From positions 160,234 to 224,233 of the forward strand of contig NZ_OAOP01000007.1 of the NCBI RefSeq assembly GCF_900207585.1: 64,000 nt of DNA, read 5' to 3'. Source of the stretch: Bacillus oleivorans (GTDB lineage: Bacteria > Bacillota > Bacilli > Bacillales > JC228). This document shows positions 1 through 9,059 of this stretch, in pieces. Position 1 is the first letter of the stretch; every line of letters starts with the position of its first letter. The position numbers and the translations under genes were made by a program. The notes beneath the pieces are model-generated. The model searched no databases and was not told the DNA's origin. It saw nothing but the letters and a program-made list of their open reading frames with translations.

Positions 1-666
1 GTCATTGCGAATGAGGAAGCCAATAAGCTTATTGATATGGATGAAGTAACATCCGAAGCGATATTCAGAGCTGAACAAACCGGTATCATTTTTATCGATG
101 AAATTGATAAAATCGCAAGCCGCGGCAATCAGACTTCAAACGCAGACGTTTCAAGGGAAGGCGTACAGCGGGATATCCTGCCAATTGTTGAAGGATCTAC
201 AGTTGTTACAAAGTATGGTTCAGTAAAAACCGATCATATTCTGTTCATGGCAGCCGGGGCTTTTCATACGGCAAAGCCATCCGATTTGATTCCTGAACTG
301 CAAGGACGATTCCCAATTCGGGTCGAGCTAGGAAAATTATCGGCTGAAGACTTTGTCAGAATTTTAGTAGAACCTGATAATGCCTTAATTAAACAATACA
401 AAGCATTATTAGAAACAGAAGGTATACAAATTGAATTTTCTGACGATGCTATTCGTAGAATTGCCGAAATCGCTTTTGATGTGAATCAAAACACAGATAA
501 TATCGGGGCTAGAAGATTACATACAATTTTAGAAAAGCTGCTGGAGGATCTTTCATTTGAAGGGCCTGATATCAACTTAGAAACAGTTAAAATTACAAAA
601 GAGTATGTGGATGATAAGCTAAGTGCGATTTCAAAAGACAAAGATTTAAGTCAATTCATACTTTAA
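1..666 (+). CDS. hslU: ATP-dependent protease ATPase subunit HslU (ClpY), 3' part
   Basis: The reading frame is open from the first base, so the gene starts before the window and only the C-terminal ~221 residues are seen. HslU is the AAA+ unfoldase that feeds the HslV (ClpQ) peptidase in the cytoplasm. Visible are the Walker B block [12 protein letters not shown], the sensor region around [12 protein letters not shown], and the C-terminal substrate/nucleotide-sensing domain with [19 protein letters not shown]. The protein ends in LSQFIL, matching the conserved hydrophobic tail that docks into HslV. codY follows, as in the B. subtilis codV-clpQ-clpY-codY operon. Identity is secure; the Walker A part lies outside the window. 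Confidence 0.97.
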   Translation, partial: VIANEEANKLIDMDEVTSEAIFRAEQTGIIFIDEIDKIASRGNQTSNADVSREGVQRDILPIVEGSTVVTKYGSVKTDHILFMAAGAFHTAKPSDLIPELQGRFPIRVELGKLSAEDFVRILVEPDNALIKQYKALLETEGIQIEFSDDAIRRIAEIAFDVNQNTDNIGARRLHTILEKLLEDLSFEGPDINLETVKITKEYVDDKLSAISKDKDLSQFIL

Positions 667-707
667 TTAAGTGTGGCCCCCCTTCATTTAAGGAGGAAAA
701 CACTTAA
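667..707 (+). other. Inverted repeat between hslU and codY
   Basis: TTAAGTGT (667-674) is perfectly complementary to ACACTTAA (700-707), with an inner CCTT/AAGG pairing. No T-run follows the hairpin, so it is not a classical terminator. It may be an mRNA stability or processing hairpin within the operon. Function is not known. Confidence 0.4.
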
Positions 708-778
708 GCCAGACAACTCACAGCTTAAAATAAAAAAATAAATAGGATGCAGCAAGCAATGTAGTAGGAGGAAGAACA

Positions 779-1558
779 ATGGATTTATTATCAAAAACAA
801 GAAAAATTAATGCGATGCTTCAAAAAGCAGCAGGAAAACCTGTTAATTTCATGGATATGGCCAACACTTTAAGTGAAGTCATTGAAGCAAATGTGTATGT
901 GTTAAGCCGCAGAGGGAAATTACTAGGTTTTGCCATTAATCAGCAAATTGAAAATGAGCGTATGAAACAAATGCTCGCTGAACGCCAATTTCCAGAAGAA
1001 TATACTAAAAATTTATTTAGTATCCAAGAAACTTCTCCAAATCTTGACGTTTATAGTGAGCATACAGCTTTCCCGGTAGAAAATAGAGATCTGTTTAAAA
1101 ACGGGTTAACTACAATAGTTCCGATTAACGGCGGAGGAGAAAGATTAGGTACGCTCATTCTCGCTAGGGTAAACGCTGAGTTTTCAGATGACGATTTAAT
1201 TTTAGCTGAATACGGGGCTACTGTAGTAGGAATGGAAATTCTCCGTGAAAAATCAGAAGAAATTGAAGAGGAAGCTCGAAGTAAAGCAGTTGTTCAAATG
1301 GCGATCAGTTCACTTTCTTATAGCGAATTAGAAGCAATTGAACATATTTTTGAAGAATTAAGCGGTAAAGAAGGCCTTTTAGTTGCTTCTAAGATTGCAG
1401 ACAGAGTCGGGATTACCCGTTCTGTAATCGTCAATGCACTTAGAAAGCTGGAAAGTGCTGGTGTTATTGAATCCCGTTCATTAGGGATGAAAGGTACCTA
1501 TATCAAAGTTTTAAATGATAAATTCTTAGATGAACTTGAAAAACTAAAAACTTCTTGA
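779..1558 (+). CDS. codY: GTP- and branched-chain amino acid-sensing global repressor CodY
   Basis: 259 aa, the family's usual length. CodY binds isoleucine/valine/leucine and GTP and represses stationary-phase, amino-acid and (in B. subtilis) motility genes during rapid growth. The N-terminal ~155 residues form the GAF ligand domain ([15 protein letters not shown] start, [13 protein letters not shown]). The C-terminal winged helix includes [21 protein letters not shown] (about residues 203-223). The ribosome binding site GTAGGAGGAAG lies just before the ATG. It is followed by a strong terminator and then the flagellar operon, a proximity that makes CodY control of that operon worth checking. 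Confidence 0.98.
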   Translation: MDLLSKTRKINAMLQKAAGKPVNFMDMANTLSEVIEANVYVLSRRGKLLGFAINQQIENERMKQMLAERQFPEEYTKNLFSIQETSPNLDVYSEHTAFPVENRDLFKNGLTTIVPINGGGERLGTLILARVNAEFSDDDLILAEYGATVVGMEILREKSEEIEEEARSKAVVQMAISSLSYSELEAIEHIFEELSGKEGLLVASKIADRVGITRSVIVNALRKLESAGVIESRSLGMKGTYIKVLNDKFLDELEKLKTS

Positions 1559-1610
1559 TAAAAATGAATAGTTTGTTCTGAACAGACAAAATCAGTTTAG
1601 ACAGTCTTAA

Positions 1611-1653
1611 AAAACACATGGCTTTTTCGATTGAAAAGGCCATGTGTTTTTTT
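1611..1653 (+). terminator. Intrinsic terminator of codY
   Basis: An 18-bp stem (1611-1628 with 1633-1650, one G-U pair) with a GATT loop runs into seven T residues (1647-1653). It ends the hslU-codY transcript before the fla/che control region. Confidence 0.93.
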
Positions 1654-2086
1654 GTCGAATCAAAGTATGTAATTTTGGCAAAGTCAAATCAATTTATTTT
1701 GTGTATTTTATATTAATAAAATTTTTTTTGCGTAAAAAAGGAAGGATTTTGTTACAGTTGAAACATTACTGAAAATTTGAACAAAAAGGGAATGAAAATA
1801 GGTTAGAAAAATTTTCCTAATGGAGAAAAAGTCAATATTCATGCGGTTTCGACACTGTTTTTTCGACAAACTTCTATTTCCAGAATTTCATGATACTGGT
1901 TAATTGCCAAAATTCGACTAGCGGGCAATCCCATTTACCTCTTGAGAAAATAGGAAAATAGACATAGTAAAATGTCGTTTTACTTCATAGACATATGGGG
2001 CGTTTATCATTAGAATAGTTATTATATTAGGTTTATCTTCCAGTATTTTTTCAAGTGTTACATTTCAATTACGCGAGGTGATCTTT
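1654..2086 (+). promoter_or_regulatory. Control region of the fla/che operon
   Basis: A gene-free, very AT-rich stretch. It contains perfect Spo0A-box heptamers (TGTCGAA at 1653-1659; TTCGACA at 1848-1854 and 1862-1868) and a near match (TTCGACT, 1915-1921). It also has a CodY-box-like 15-mer at 1763-1777 (3 mismatches to AATTTTCWGAAAATT) and the sigma-A promoter given separately. I found no convincing sigma-D (TAAA-N15-GCCGATAT) promoter here. Function as a control region is inferred from position and these motifs. Confidence 0.6.
1988..2016 (+). promoter_or_regulatory. Sigma-A type promoter of the fla/che operon
   Basis: -35 TAGACA (1988-1993), a 17-nt spacer and -10 TAGAAT (2011-2016), each one mismatch from consensus. 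This predicts a start near 2023 and a ~64-nt leader to flgB. It corresponds in position to the sigma-A promoter of the B. subtilis flgB operon. Confidence 0.7.
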
Positions 2087-2479
2087 GTGAAATTATTTTC
2101 TGATATCTTTACTTCGCTCGAACAGGGGTTACAATATTCGACAACAAAACAAAAAGCCATTTCAGACAATATTGCAAATGTCGACACTCCCAACTATAAG
2201 GCGAAGACAGTTACCTTCCAAGATACACTTCAAAAGGCGACATTAGAAATTAATGCCTATAGAACCGACGCAAGACATTTTACCTTCACTGCAAATACCA
2301 ATAGCAGTCCTGTTATTGAAGCAAAATCCACGCTTGTTTACAACAACAATGGAAATAGTGTTGATATGGATAAGGAAATGGCAGATTTGGCAAAAAACCA
2401 AATTTATTACAATGCTTTAATTGACAGACTTAGCAGCAAGTTTTCATCCCTGCAAAATGTCATAAAGGGAGGACAATAA
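2087..2479 (+). CDS. flgB: Flagellar basal-body proximal rod protein FlgB
   Basis: 130 aa, close to the family's usual length. FlgB forms part of the proximal rod in the cell envelope. The N-terminal rod signature is clear (QKAISDNIANVDTPNYKAK), and the C-terminal helix (YNALIDRLSSKFSSLQNVIKGG) is typical of rod proteins. I chose the GTG at 2087 because GAGGTGAT (2075-2082) is then at proper spacing. The longer frame from GTG 2078 would start inside that ribosome binding site. First gene of the fla/che operon, one base ahead of flgC. Confidence 0.95.
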   Translation: MKLFSDIFTSLEQGLQYSTTKQKAISDNIANVDTPNYKAKTVTFQDTLQKATLEINAYRTDARHFTFTANTNSSPVIEAKSTLVYNNNGNSVDMDKEMADLAKNQIYYNALIDRLSSKFSSLQNVIKGGQ

Positions 2480-2480
2480 G

Positions 2481-2927
2481 ATGAACGCCTTTAACAGTTT
2501 TAATATTACTTCATCAGCGCTTTCTGCCCAAAGGCTTAGAATGGATGTTATTTCGTCTAACATGGCCAATGCCGATACAACCCGGGCTGAACTCGTTAAT
2601 GGCGAATGGCAGCCGTACCGGAGAAAAATGGTTGTGCTAGAATCAGAAAACAGCTTTTCAGGTCTATTAAATCGGGCTATGAATAACAAATCAGCGGACG
2701 GGGGAGTGGCCGTAACGAATGTAGTGGATGATCAAACTCCTTTTAATCTTGTCTATGACCCAAGCCATCCTGATGCCAATGAACAAGGCTATGTTGAAAT
2801 GCCGAATGTTGATCCGTTAAGAGAGATGGTAGATCTTATAAGTGCAACAAGATCATATGAAGCCAACGTAACGGTATTGAATGCGACAAAAGCAATGATG
2901 ATGAAAGCTTTAGAAATTGGGAAATAG
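2481..2927 (+). CDS. flgC: Flagellar basal-body rod protein FlgC
   Basis: 148 aa proximal rod subunit that polymerises with FlgB and FliE. It has the conserved N-terminal SALSAQRLRMDVISSNMANADT block and the C-terminal VDLISATRSYEANVTVLNATKAMMMKALEIG helix. Start ATG is one base after the flgB stop, with GGGAGGAC as ribosome binding site inside flgB. Coupled translation is likely. Confidence 0.97.
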   Translation: MNAFNSFNITSSALSAQRLRMDVISSNMANADTTRAELVNGEWQPYRRKMVVLESENSFSGLLNRAMNNKSADGGVAVTNVVDDQTPFNLVYDPSHPDANEQGYVEMPNVDPLREMVDLISATRSYEANVTVLNATKAMMMKALEIGK

Positions 2928-2940
2928 AGGGGGAATTTAA

Positions 2941-3240
2941 ATGATTAATCCAATATCCGGTCCAGCCCTGCCAACTGCTGCTGCTGCGAATACAGAGCGT
3001 ACAAGTCCATTTGAAGCTCAGAAATCATTTTCTTCATGGTTAAAAGATTCGATTGAACAGGTTAATAAAGCTCAAGTTGAATCAGATCAGATGACCCAGA
3101 AATTAATTCAGGGAGAAGATGTAGAATTACACGAAGTTATGATTGCTGCTTCAAAAGCAAGTGTTACGTTACAAGCTACAATTGAAGTAAGAAATAAAGT
3201 AGTTGATGCTTATAAAGAAGTTATGAGAATGCAACTATAA
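2941..3240 (+). CDS. fliE: Flagellar hook-basal body complex protein FliE
   Basis: 99 aa, normal for FliE, which joins the MS ring (FliF) to the rod. The C-terminal half HEVMIAASKASVTLQATIEVRNKVVDAYKEVMRMQL is the conserved FliE domain. The ribosome binding site AGAGGGGG precedes ATG 2941. Lies between flgC and fliF as in B. subtilis. Confidence 0.97.
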   Translation: MINPISGPALPTAAAANTERTSPFEAQKSFSSWLKDSIEQVNKAQVESDQMTQKLIQGEDVELHEVMIAASKASVTLQATIEVRNKVVDAYKEVMRMQL

Positions 3241-3263
3241 GTTTTTCTTTTGTAGAGGATTTC

Positions 3264-3280
3264 CACGCTTGGTAAGCGTG
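3264..3280 (+). other. Small hairpin between fliE and fliF
   Basis: CACGCTT and AAGCGTG form a perfect 7-bp stem around a GGT loop, with no T-run after it. This makes a terminator unlikely. It could mark an mRNA processing or stability site inside the operon; that is a guess. Confidence 0.4.
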
Positions 3281-3300
3281 TATGTACTCGGGGGATAAGA

Positions 3301-4896
3301 ATGAATGAATCGCTTCTAAGACAATTAAAGGGAATACAAACATTTTGGAAAGAGCGAACAAGGCAGCAAAGATTAGCGTTCGTGTCTGCCATATTAATCA
3401 TCTTTATTAGTCTAACCGTTATTATTTTACTAGCTTCAAAGAGTAATATGGTTCCTTTATACAGTAATTTATCGCCTTCCGAAACGGGTGTCATTAAAGA
3501 AACATTAGATGGCAGAGGAATTGACTCCGTTATTACAGATGGGGGAACGACGATTTCGGTTCCAGAACAATTTGTAGATACGCTAAAAGTTGAATTAGCT
3601 GCTGAGGGGATCCCTGATTCTGGTCAGATCGATTATTCCTTCTTTAGCGATAACGCTGGAATCGGGACAACAGAACAAGAGTTTAATGTAATGAAGCTTG
3701 ATGCCATGCAAACAGAACTTGCTAATCTCATCAAAGGGATTGATGGTGTCGAGGATGCCCAAGTGATGCTAAGTCTGCCTGAGCAAGGAATTTTTGTCAG
3801 CGATGCAGCAGGTGAAGCATCCGCATCGATTGTTTTACATACGAAACCGGGTTATTCATTTAGCCAAGATCAGATTTTTTCTTTATACCATTTAGTTTCT
3901 AAAAGTGTTCCAAACCTTCCTACTGATAATATCGTCATCATGAACCAATATTTTGAGTATTTCGACCTAAATAATAACGGAAATATACAAGGCAGTACGA
4001 TTTTTCAGGCACAGTATGAGATGCAGAAGCAAATCGAACGTGATATTCAAAGAGAAGTTCAGCGGATGTTAGGTACAATCATGGGGCAAGACAAAGTTGT
4101 GGTATCTGTCACAACGGATATTGATTTTACCCAAGAAAACAGAGAAGAAACATTGGTTGAGCCTGTTGATGAAGAAAACATGGAAGGGATCACGATTAGT
4201 GCACAGCGACTGACAGAAACCTTTACAGGTAATGCTGAACAGGCGGCAGGTGTCCCTCAAGGTGAGGATCCGACTGATCCGCTCAATCAATATATGGGCA
4301 CTGACGGATCAAATGGAGACTACGAACGAATCGAAGAAACGATAAACAATGAAGTCAATCGGATTCGAAAGGAAATTGTAGAAAGTCCTTATAAAATCAA
4401 GGATGTCGGCATTCAAGTCATGGTTGAGCCTCCTGTGCCGGATGATCCTAACTCTCTCCCAGAAGGAACGGTTGAAGATATTACTCAAATGCTAAGTACG
4501 ATTGTAAGAACCTCTATACATAAAGATGCAGAATCTGAAGAAATCTCAGACCAAGTGCTTGAAGATAAAATTGTTGTTTCCGTTCAGCGCTTTAATGGAA
4601 AAACTGAAATGCCTTCTAATTCTGCCGGTCAATTACCGTGGTGGATTTATGCGGTTGGCGGTGTGCTCATTCTATTAATCATTATTTTACTCGTTCTATT
4701 TATGAGGTCACGGTCAAGTCAAGCTCAGCAAGATTATATTTTCGATGAGGAAGAAGCAACACCGATTCATGTGCCAGACTTAAACGAAGAGAAAGAAACG
4801 GAAGGAACTGTAAAACGGAAGCAATTAGAACAGCTGGCTAAAAATCATCCAGAAGAATTTGTAAAACTTCTTCGTTCTTGGTTAACACAGGATTAG
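3301..4896 (+). CDS. fliF: Flagellar MS-ring protein FliF
   Basis: 531 aa. FliF forms the membrane MS ring on which C ring and rod assemble. Transmembrane segments lie at about residues 26-46 and 446-470. The ring-building YscJ/FliF domain sits between, with NVMKLDAMQTELANLIKGIDGVEDAQVMLSLPE-type sequence around residues 125-165. The C-terminal tail (KRKQLEQLAKNHPEEFVKLLRSWLTQD) is the FliG-binding end. ATG follows a GGGGGA site. fliG begins 10 bases on. Confidence 0.98.
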   Translation: MNESLLRQLKGIQTFWKERTRQQRLAFVSAILIIFISLTVIILLASKSNMVPLYSNLSPSETGVIKETLDGRGIDSVITDGGTTISVPEQFVDTLKVELAAEGIPDSGQIDYSFFSDNAGIGTTEQEFNVMKLDAMQTELANLIKGIDGVEDAQVMLSLPEQGIFVSDAAGEASASIVLHTKPGYSFSQDQIFSLYHLVSKSVPNLPTDNIVIMNQYFEYFDLNNNGNIQGSTIFQAQYEMQKQIERDIQREVQRMLGTIMGQDKVVVSVTTDIDFTQENREETLVEPVDEENMEGITISAQRLTETFTGNAEQAAGVPQGEDPTDPLNQYMGTDGSNGDYERIEETINNEVNRIRKEIVESPYKIKDVGIQVMVEPPVPDDPNSLPEGTVEDITQMLSTIVRTSIHKDAESEEISDQVLEDKIVVSVQRFNGKTEMPSNSAGQLPWWIYAVGGVLILLIIILLVLFMRSRSSQAQQDYIFDEEEATPIHVPDLNEEKETEGTVKRKQLEQLAKNHPEEFVKLLRSWLTQD

Positions 4897-4906
4897 GGGG
4901 GATACG

Positions 4907-5920
4907 ATGAAAAAAGATACGAAGGAATTAACCGGCAGACAAAAAGCAGCTATTTTACTTATCTCCCTTGGCCCTGAAGTTTCAGCTTCAGTCTATAAGC
5001 ATTTATCAGAAGAAGAAATCGAACAGCTTACTCTAGAAATCTCTGGAGTCAGAAAAGTCGATGCGATTGCAAAAGAAGAAGTATTAGATGAATTCCATAG
5101 CATCGCGCTTGCTCAGGACTATATATCACAAGGCGGGATTGGGTATGCCAAAATGGTGCTTGAAAAAGCACTCGGACATGAACAGGCTAATCTAATCATT
5201 AATCGTTTAACATCTTCCTTACAGGTTAAACCCTTTGATTTTGCAAGGAAAGCAGATCCTAGCCAAATTTTAAACTTTATCCAAAATGAACATCCGCAAA
5301 CAATTGCACTCATTTTATCTTACTTAGATCCGGCACAAGCTGGACAAATCTTATCGGAACTGCCGCAAGAAGTCCAGGCCGATATTGCTAAGCGGATTGC
5401 TCTAATGGACCGGACTTCGCCAGAGGTTATTAACGAAGTGGAGGAAATTTTAGAGCGAAAGCTTTCAACCACAGTGACTCAGGATTATACGCAAACGGGC
5501 GGAATTGAAGCGGTAGTTGAAGTGTTAAACGGGGTTGACCGGGCTACGGAAAAAACGATTTTAGATGCATTAGAGATTCAGGATCCCGAGCTTGCAGAAG
5601 AAATCAAGAAACGAATGTTTGTCTTTGAGGATATTGTTACATTGGACAACCGTTCGATTCAGCGCGTTATTCGTGATTGTGAAAATGAAGATCTTCTTTT
5701 TGCTCTTAAAGTGGCCAGTGAAGAGGTTAAAGAAATTATCTTTAAAAATATGTCCCAGCGTATGGCTGACACCTTTAAGGAGGAAATGGAGTTAATGGGT
5801 CCTGTCCGATTAAGGGATGTTGAAGAGGCTCAATCGAGAATCGTTGCCATCATAAGAAGACTTGAGGATGCAGGAGAGATTATCATAGCCAGAGGCGGAG
5901 GAGATGATATCATTGTCTAA
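4907..5920 (+). CDS. fliG: Flagellar motor switch protein FliG
   Basis: 337 aa, typical length. FliG is the C-ring component that meets the MotA stator and sets torque. The N-terminal FliF-binding domain (LTGRQKAAILLISLGPEVSASVYKHLSEEEIEQL), the middle domain with EHPQTIALILSYL, and the C-terminal charged torque helix (VTLDNRSIQRVIRDCENEDLLFALK) are all present. Its 3' end overlaps the start of fliH, indicating translational coupling. Confidence 0.98.
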   Translation: MKKDTKELTGRQKAAILLISLGPEVSASVYKHLSEEEIEQLTLEISGVRKVDAIAKEEVLDEFHSIALAQDYISQGGIGYAKMVLEKALGHEQANLIINRLTSSLQVKPFDFARKADPSQILNFIQNEHPQTIALILSYLDPAQAGQILSELPQEVQADIAKRIALMDRTSPEVINEVEEILERKLSTTVTQDYTQTGGIEAVVEVLNGVDRATEKTILDALEIQDPELAEEIKKRMFVFEDIVTLDNRSIQRVIRDCENEDLLFALKVASEEVKEIIFKNMSQRMADTFKEEMELMGPVRLRDVEEAQSRIVAIIRRLEDAGEIIIARGGGDDIIV

Positions 5921-6668
5921 AGTTTTAAAGGCATCTCCACTGGCAAATCTGCAGCAGCAAAAAGTCATCGGAGTCCAATCCTTCTATACGCAGCAAATTG
6001 AACAGAAAATAGAAGAAGACCCCGAGAAAATGGCCCAGCACATTATATCTGAAGCAAAGATAGAGGCTGATCGAATCATTCATTCTGCCTATCATAAGCA
6101 AGATTCGATCCAACAAGAACTTGAGAAAGCTAAAGCTGAATGGGAAATTGAAAAAGAACAGCTGAAAGCAAAAGCGAATGCACAAGGCTATGAAGATGGT
6201 CATCAGGAAGGATTAAAGCAGGGGTACGAGCAAGTCCAAGCTCTTATTCAGCAAACTAATTCAATTGTTGATAAAGCCAAGGAAGATTATTACGCACATT
6301 TGCAAGCATCCGAGAGAACGATCGTAGAACTTGCGATGAAAATTGCTGAAAAAATAATTGGTGAAAAATTGCAAGAGAGTGAAGCCTACATTAGTTATAC
6401 AAAACAGGCAATTGAGCAGGTAAAGAACCAAAAAACAGTGTTTGTGTACGTTCATCCGGAACACTATGAAGAATTAATACAAATCAAGCAAGAGTTAAAG
6501 CTGATTCTTCCTGCCGAAGCTGAGATATACATCTATGCAAACCCTGAACTGAATAGTACAGGCTGTTACATTGAAACAGAAGGCGGTAAGCTCGATGCCA
6601 GTGTAGAGGTCCAGCTTACACAGGTCAAAGCTCATTTGTTGGAGTGGCTAGAGGAGGATGACCATTGA
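5913..6668 (+). CDS. fliH: Flagellar export ATPase regulator FliH
   Basis: About 251 aa, rich in charged helix (residues ~45-115 look coiled-coil) with a C-terminal FliH/HrpE domain. FliH binds FliI, restrains its ATPase and docks it at the export gate. The start is uncertain. ATG 5904 sits right against the GGAGGAG site (5897-5903), whereas in-frame TTG 5913 has the correct ~7-nt spacing, so TTG is preferred. The gene overlaps the end of fliG either way and is followed by fliI with a 4-bp overlap. Confidence 0.93.
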   Translation: MSKVLKASPLANLQQQKVIGVQSFYTQQIEQKIEEDPEKMAQHIISEAKIEADRIIHSAYHKQDSIQQELEKAKAEWEIEKEQLKAKANAQGYEDGHQEGLKQGYEQVQALIQQTNSIVDKAKEDYYAHLQASERTIVELAMKIAEKIIGEKLQESEAYISYTKQAIEQVKNQKTVFVYVHPEHYEELIQIKQELKLILPAEAEIYIYANPELNSTGCYIETEGGKLDASVEVQLTQVKAHLLEWLEEDDH

Positions 6669-7978
6669 AGGCACAAGACCTCATTCCAATGATTGACCAA
6701 ATCGTCCCATATAAACGGTATGGAAAAATTAAAAGGGTTATCGGACTTTTACTTGAATCACAAGGACCAGCAACCTCAATCGGGGATGTCTGTTACATTT
6801 ATACAGGTTCTGGCCGGAAGAAAATTTTGGCAGAAGTAATTGGCTTTCGTGAAGATTATTGTGTGTTGATGCCCTACAGTACGATTCAGGAAATTTCACC
6901 CGGAAGTTTAGTTGAAGCGCTCGGGAAACCTCTGGAGATAAAGGCGGGCTCGGCACTGATTGGACAAGTGGTGGATGCGCTTGGGTTCCCTTTGGATGGT
7001 TCTACTTTACCTAAAGGATTGGTTCCTGTCCAAACAGAGCAGCAGCCTCCCAATCCGTTAAAACGGCCAACTATAAATGAAATTATTTCTGTAGGTGTGC
7101 GTGCAATAGATTCATTGCTTACGGTTGGGAAAGGACAAAGAATTGGTATTTTTGCCGGCAGTGGTGTCGGAAAAAGCACCTTGCTTGGAATGATGGCGAA
7201 AGAAACCCAGGCAGATGTGAACGTGATTGGTCTGATCGGAGAACGTGGCAGGGAGGTAAAAGAGTTCATTGAAAGAGATCTTGGCGATGAAGGCTTAAAA
7301 AAATCAGTAGTGGTTGCAGCCACCTCAGACCAGCCTGCTTTAATGAGAATTAAGGGTGCCTTAACGGCAACGGCAATTGCTGAGCATTTTCGCGACCAAG
7401 GCGCTAACGTTCTTCTGATGATGGACTCCGTTACCAGGGTTGCGATGGCACAAAGAGAAATTGGTTTAGCAATCGGCGAACCTCCAACCACTAAAGGATA
7501 CACACCATCCGTTTTCGCCTTATTACCAAGACTTCTCGAGCGTACGGGAACTAGTGAAAAAGGTTCAATTACGGCATTTTATACAGTTCTCGTCGATGGT
7601 GATGATCTGAATGAACCGATTGCTGATACAGTCAGAGGGATTCTGGATGGGCATTTCGTGTTGGATCGTTCCCTTGCTAATCAAGGTCACTTTCCAGCGA
7701 TCAACATCTTAAACAGTGTAAGCCGCTTAATGAATCAGCTCGTTACTCCAGAGCATCTAAAAGCAGCAGAAATGCTTCGTGAAACATATGGTAAGTATTT
7801 GCAATCAGAAGATTTGATTCAAATCGGCGCTTATAAAAAAGGCGCTTCACGAGAAATTGATGAGGCCATCCGGCTTTATCCAAAAATAAAAGATTTTCTT
7901 AAACAAAAAACCAACGAAAGAAGCAGCTTTGAAAAAAGTTTACAGCTTCTCGGGCACGTAATGGAGGAGGGTATTTAA
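6665..7978 (+). CDS. fliI: Flagellum-specific export ATPase FliI
   Basis: 437 aa, F1-beta-like ATPase that energises export of flagellar subunits. Walker A is GIFAGSGVGKST, followed by the GLIGERGREVKEF block, Walker B VLLMMDSVTRVA and the family segment AIGEPPTTKGYTPSVFA. Starts at TTG 6665 after GGAGGATG, overlapping the fliH stop. A long antisense open frame inside it is a codon-bias shadow. Confidence 0.98.
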   Translation: MKAQDLIPMIDQIVPYKRYGKIKRVIGLLLESQGPATSIGDVCYIYTGSGRKKILAEVIGFREDYCVLMPYSTIQEISPGSLVEALGKPLEIKAGSALIGQVVDALGFPLDGSTLPKGLVPVQTEQQPPNPLKRPTINEIISVGVRAIDSLLTVGKGQRIGIFAGSGVGKSTLLGMMAKETQADVNVIGLIGERGREVKEFIERDLGDEGLKKSVVVAATSDQPALMRIKGALTATAIAEHFRDQGANVLLMMDSVTRVAMAQREIGLAIGEPPTTKGYTPSVFALLPRLLERTGTSEKGSITAFYTVLVDGDDLNEPIADTVRGILDGHFVLDRSLANQGHFPAINILNSVSRLMNQLVTPEHLKAAEMLRETYGKYLQSEDLIQIGAYKKGASREIDEAIRLYPKIKDFLKQKTNERSSFEKSLQLLGHVMEEGI

Positions 7979-7979
7979 G

Positions 7980-8429
7980 ATGAATTATATATTTCGCTAT
8001 GAGTCCCTGCTCTCAATTAAGGAAAAAGAGAAAGATCAGGCCAGAAACGACTATCAAGCTTCTATTACCCAGTTCGAACAAGCAGCAAACCAGCTTTATG
8101 AATTGTTAAAGAAAAAAGAGGAGCTTGAAGCGAATCAAGAGTATGCCCTATCAACGTCTGGATTAAGTGTTCTTGAGATTAAGCAGCTGCAGCAATATCG
8201 AAAGAATCTCGAAGAAACCATTTCAATGGTGCAAAAAAAGGTTTCACAAGCGCGGCAAACTATGCAAATTAAGCAGTTCGAATTACAAAAAAGTGACGTT
8301 GAAGTAAAGAAATATTCAAAATTAAAAGAACGAGATCAGATTCAGTTTCAGCTTCTTACCAAAAAAGAGGAAGCAAAAGGAATGGATGAGGCGGCTATCA
8401 GACAGTTTACGAATCTAAAATTCAGGTGA
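7980..8429 (+). CDS. fliJ: Flagellar export protein FliJ
   Basis: 149 aa, almost wholly alpha-helical coiled coil rich in K, E and Q (FRYESLLSIKEKEKDQARNDY start), as expected for FliJ, the export ATPase stalk/chaperone-escort subunit. ATG 7980 follows GGAGGAGGG directly after fliI. The assignment rests on position and architecture, since FliJ sequences diverge fast. Confidence 0.93.
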   Translation: MNYIFRYESLLSIKEKEKDQARNDYQASITQFEQAANQLYELLKKKEELEANQEYALSTSGLSVLEIKQLQQYRKNLEETISMVQKKVSQARQTMQIKQFELQKSDVEVKKYSKLKERDQIQFQLLTKKEEAKGMDEAAIRQFTNLKFR

Positions 8430-8434
8430 AGCAA

Positions 8435-9028
8435 ATGGAAAAAGTGATTGATAGACATTTAAACGAAAAATCAGGCTCAAAAGGTAAACGATTCGTATTA
8501 TGGATTATCCTGCCTTTGCTGCTCGTTCTAATAATTGGTCTGGCTGTTATGAGTATTTCAGGTATTAATATTTTTGAAAAAGCAGAAGAGTTAAGCATTA
8601 ACATTCCATTCCTGCCAAAACAAACCGATGAAGCCGAAAATCGGATTGAATCCAGTGAACTCATCGCCCTGCAGGGACAAATAAAGGATCAGGAATCACA
8701 AATGGATGAGCTAAAAAGCACGATATTGGAAAAAGATCAATCGATCGCAGAGCTGCAACAGGAAATTGAACAACAATCTCTTATTATTGAAGAACTAAGA
8801 GAGGTTCAAGAAGACAATAAACGAGAATTTAATGAAATTGTCTCGACTTTTGAATCGATGTCAGCGAAAAATGCGGCACCTATTTTAATAGAAATGGATG
8901 AGTTTGTTGCCCTGCAAATTTTATCACGGGTCGATGAAGAAACACTGGCATCCATTCTCGAGAATATGCCGCCAGCAGATGCAGCCCGCTTTGCACAAAG
9001 CCTAACCGTTTTTATTCCAACTGAATAA
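8435..9028 (+). CDS. ylxF: Flagellar operon membrane protein YlxF (MotE/MgtE-N-like)
   Basis: About 197 aa. One transmembrane helix at about residues 19-41, a long coiled coil (about 70-125) and a C-terminal MgtE-N-like module with NAAPILIEMDEFVALQILSRVDE and ILENMPPADAARFAQSL. Its place between fliJ and fliK matches B. subtilis ylxF, a motility gene of uncertain mechanism. Proteins of this shape are also called MotE-like chaperones. ATG 8435 is preferred over GTG 8426, because AGGTGA at 8424-8429 then has proper spacing. Confidence 0.88.
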   Translation: MEKVIDRHLNEKSGSKGKRFVLWIILPLLLVLIIGLAVMSISGINIFEKAEELSINIPFLPKQTDEAENRIESSELIALQGQIKDQESQMDELKSTILEKDQSIAELQQEIEQQSLIIEELREVQEDNKREFNEIVSTFESMSAKNAAPILIEMDEFVALQILSRVDEETLASILENMPPADAARFAQSLTVFIPTE

Positions 9029-9059
9029 AAAATACTCCCTGAAAGGAGGTGAAACATAG

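Noticed and set aside
1861..1890. Second CodY box (TATTTCCAGAATTTC)
   Set aside because: Five mismatches to the consensus, no better than expected in AT-rich DNA.
1654..2086. Sigma-D promoter for the fla/che operon
   Set aside because: No TAAA-N15-GCCGATAT-like pair could be found; only the sigma-A type promoter is supported.
6886..7503. 205-aa open frame antisense to fliI
   Set aside because: No ribosome binding site or family features; it mirrors the codon pattern of fliI and lies wholly inside it.
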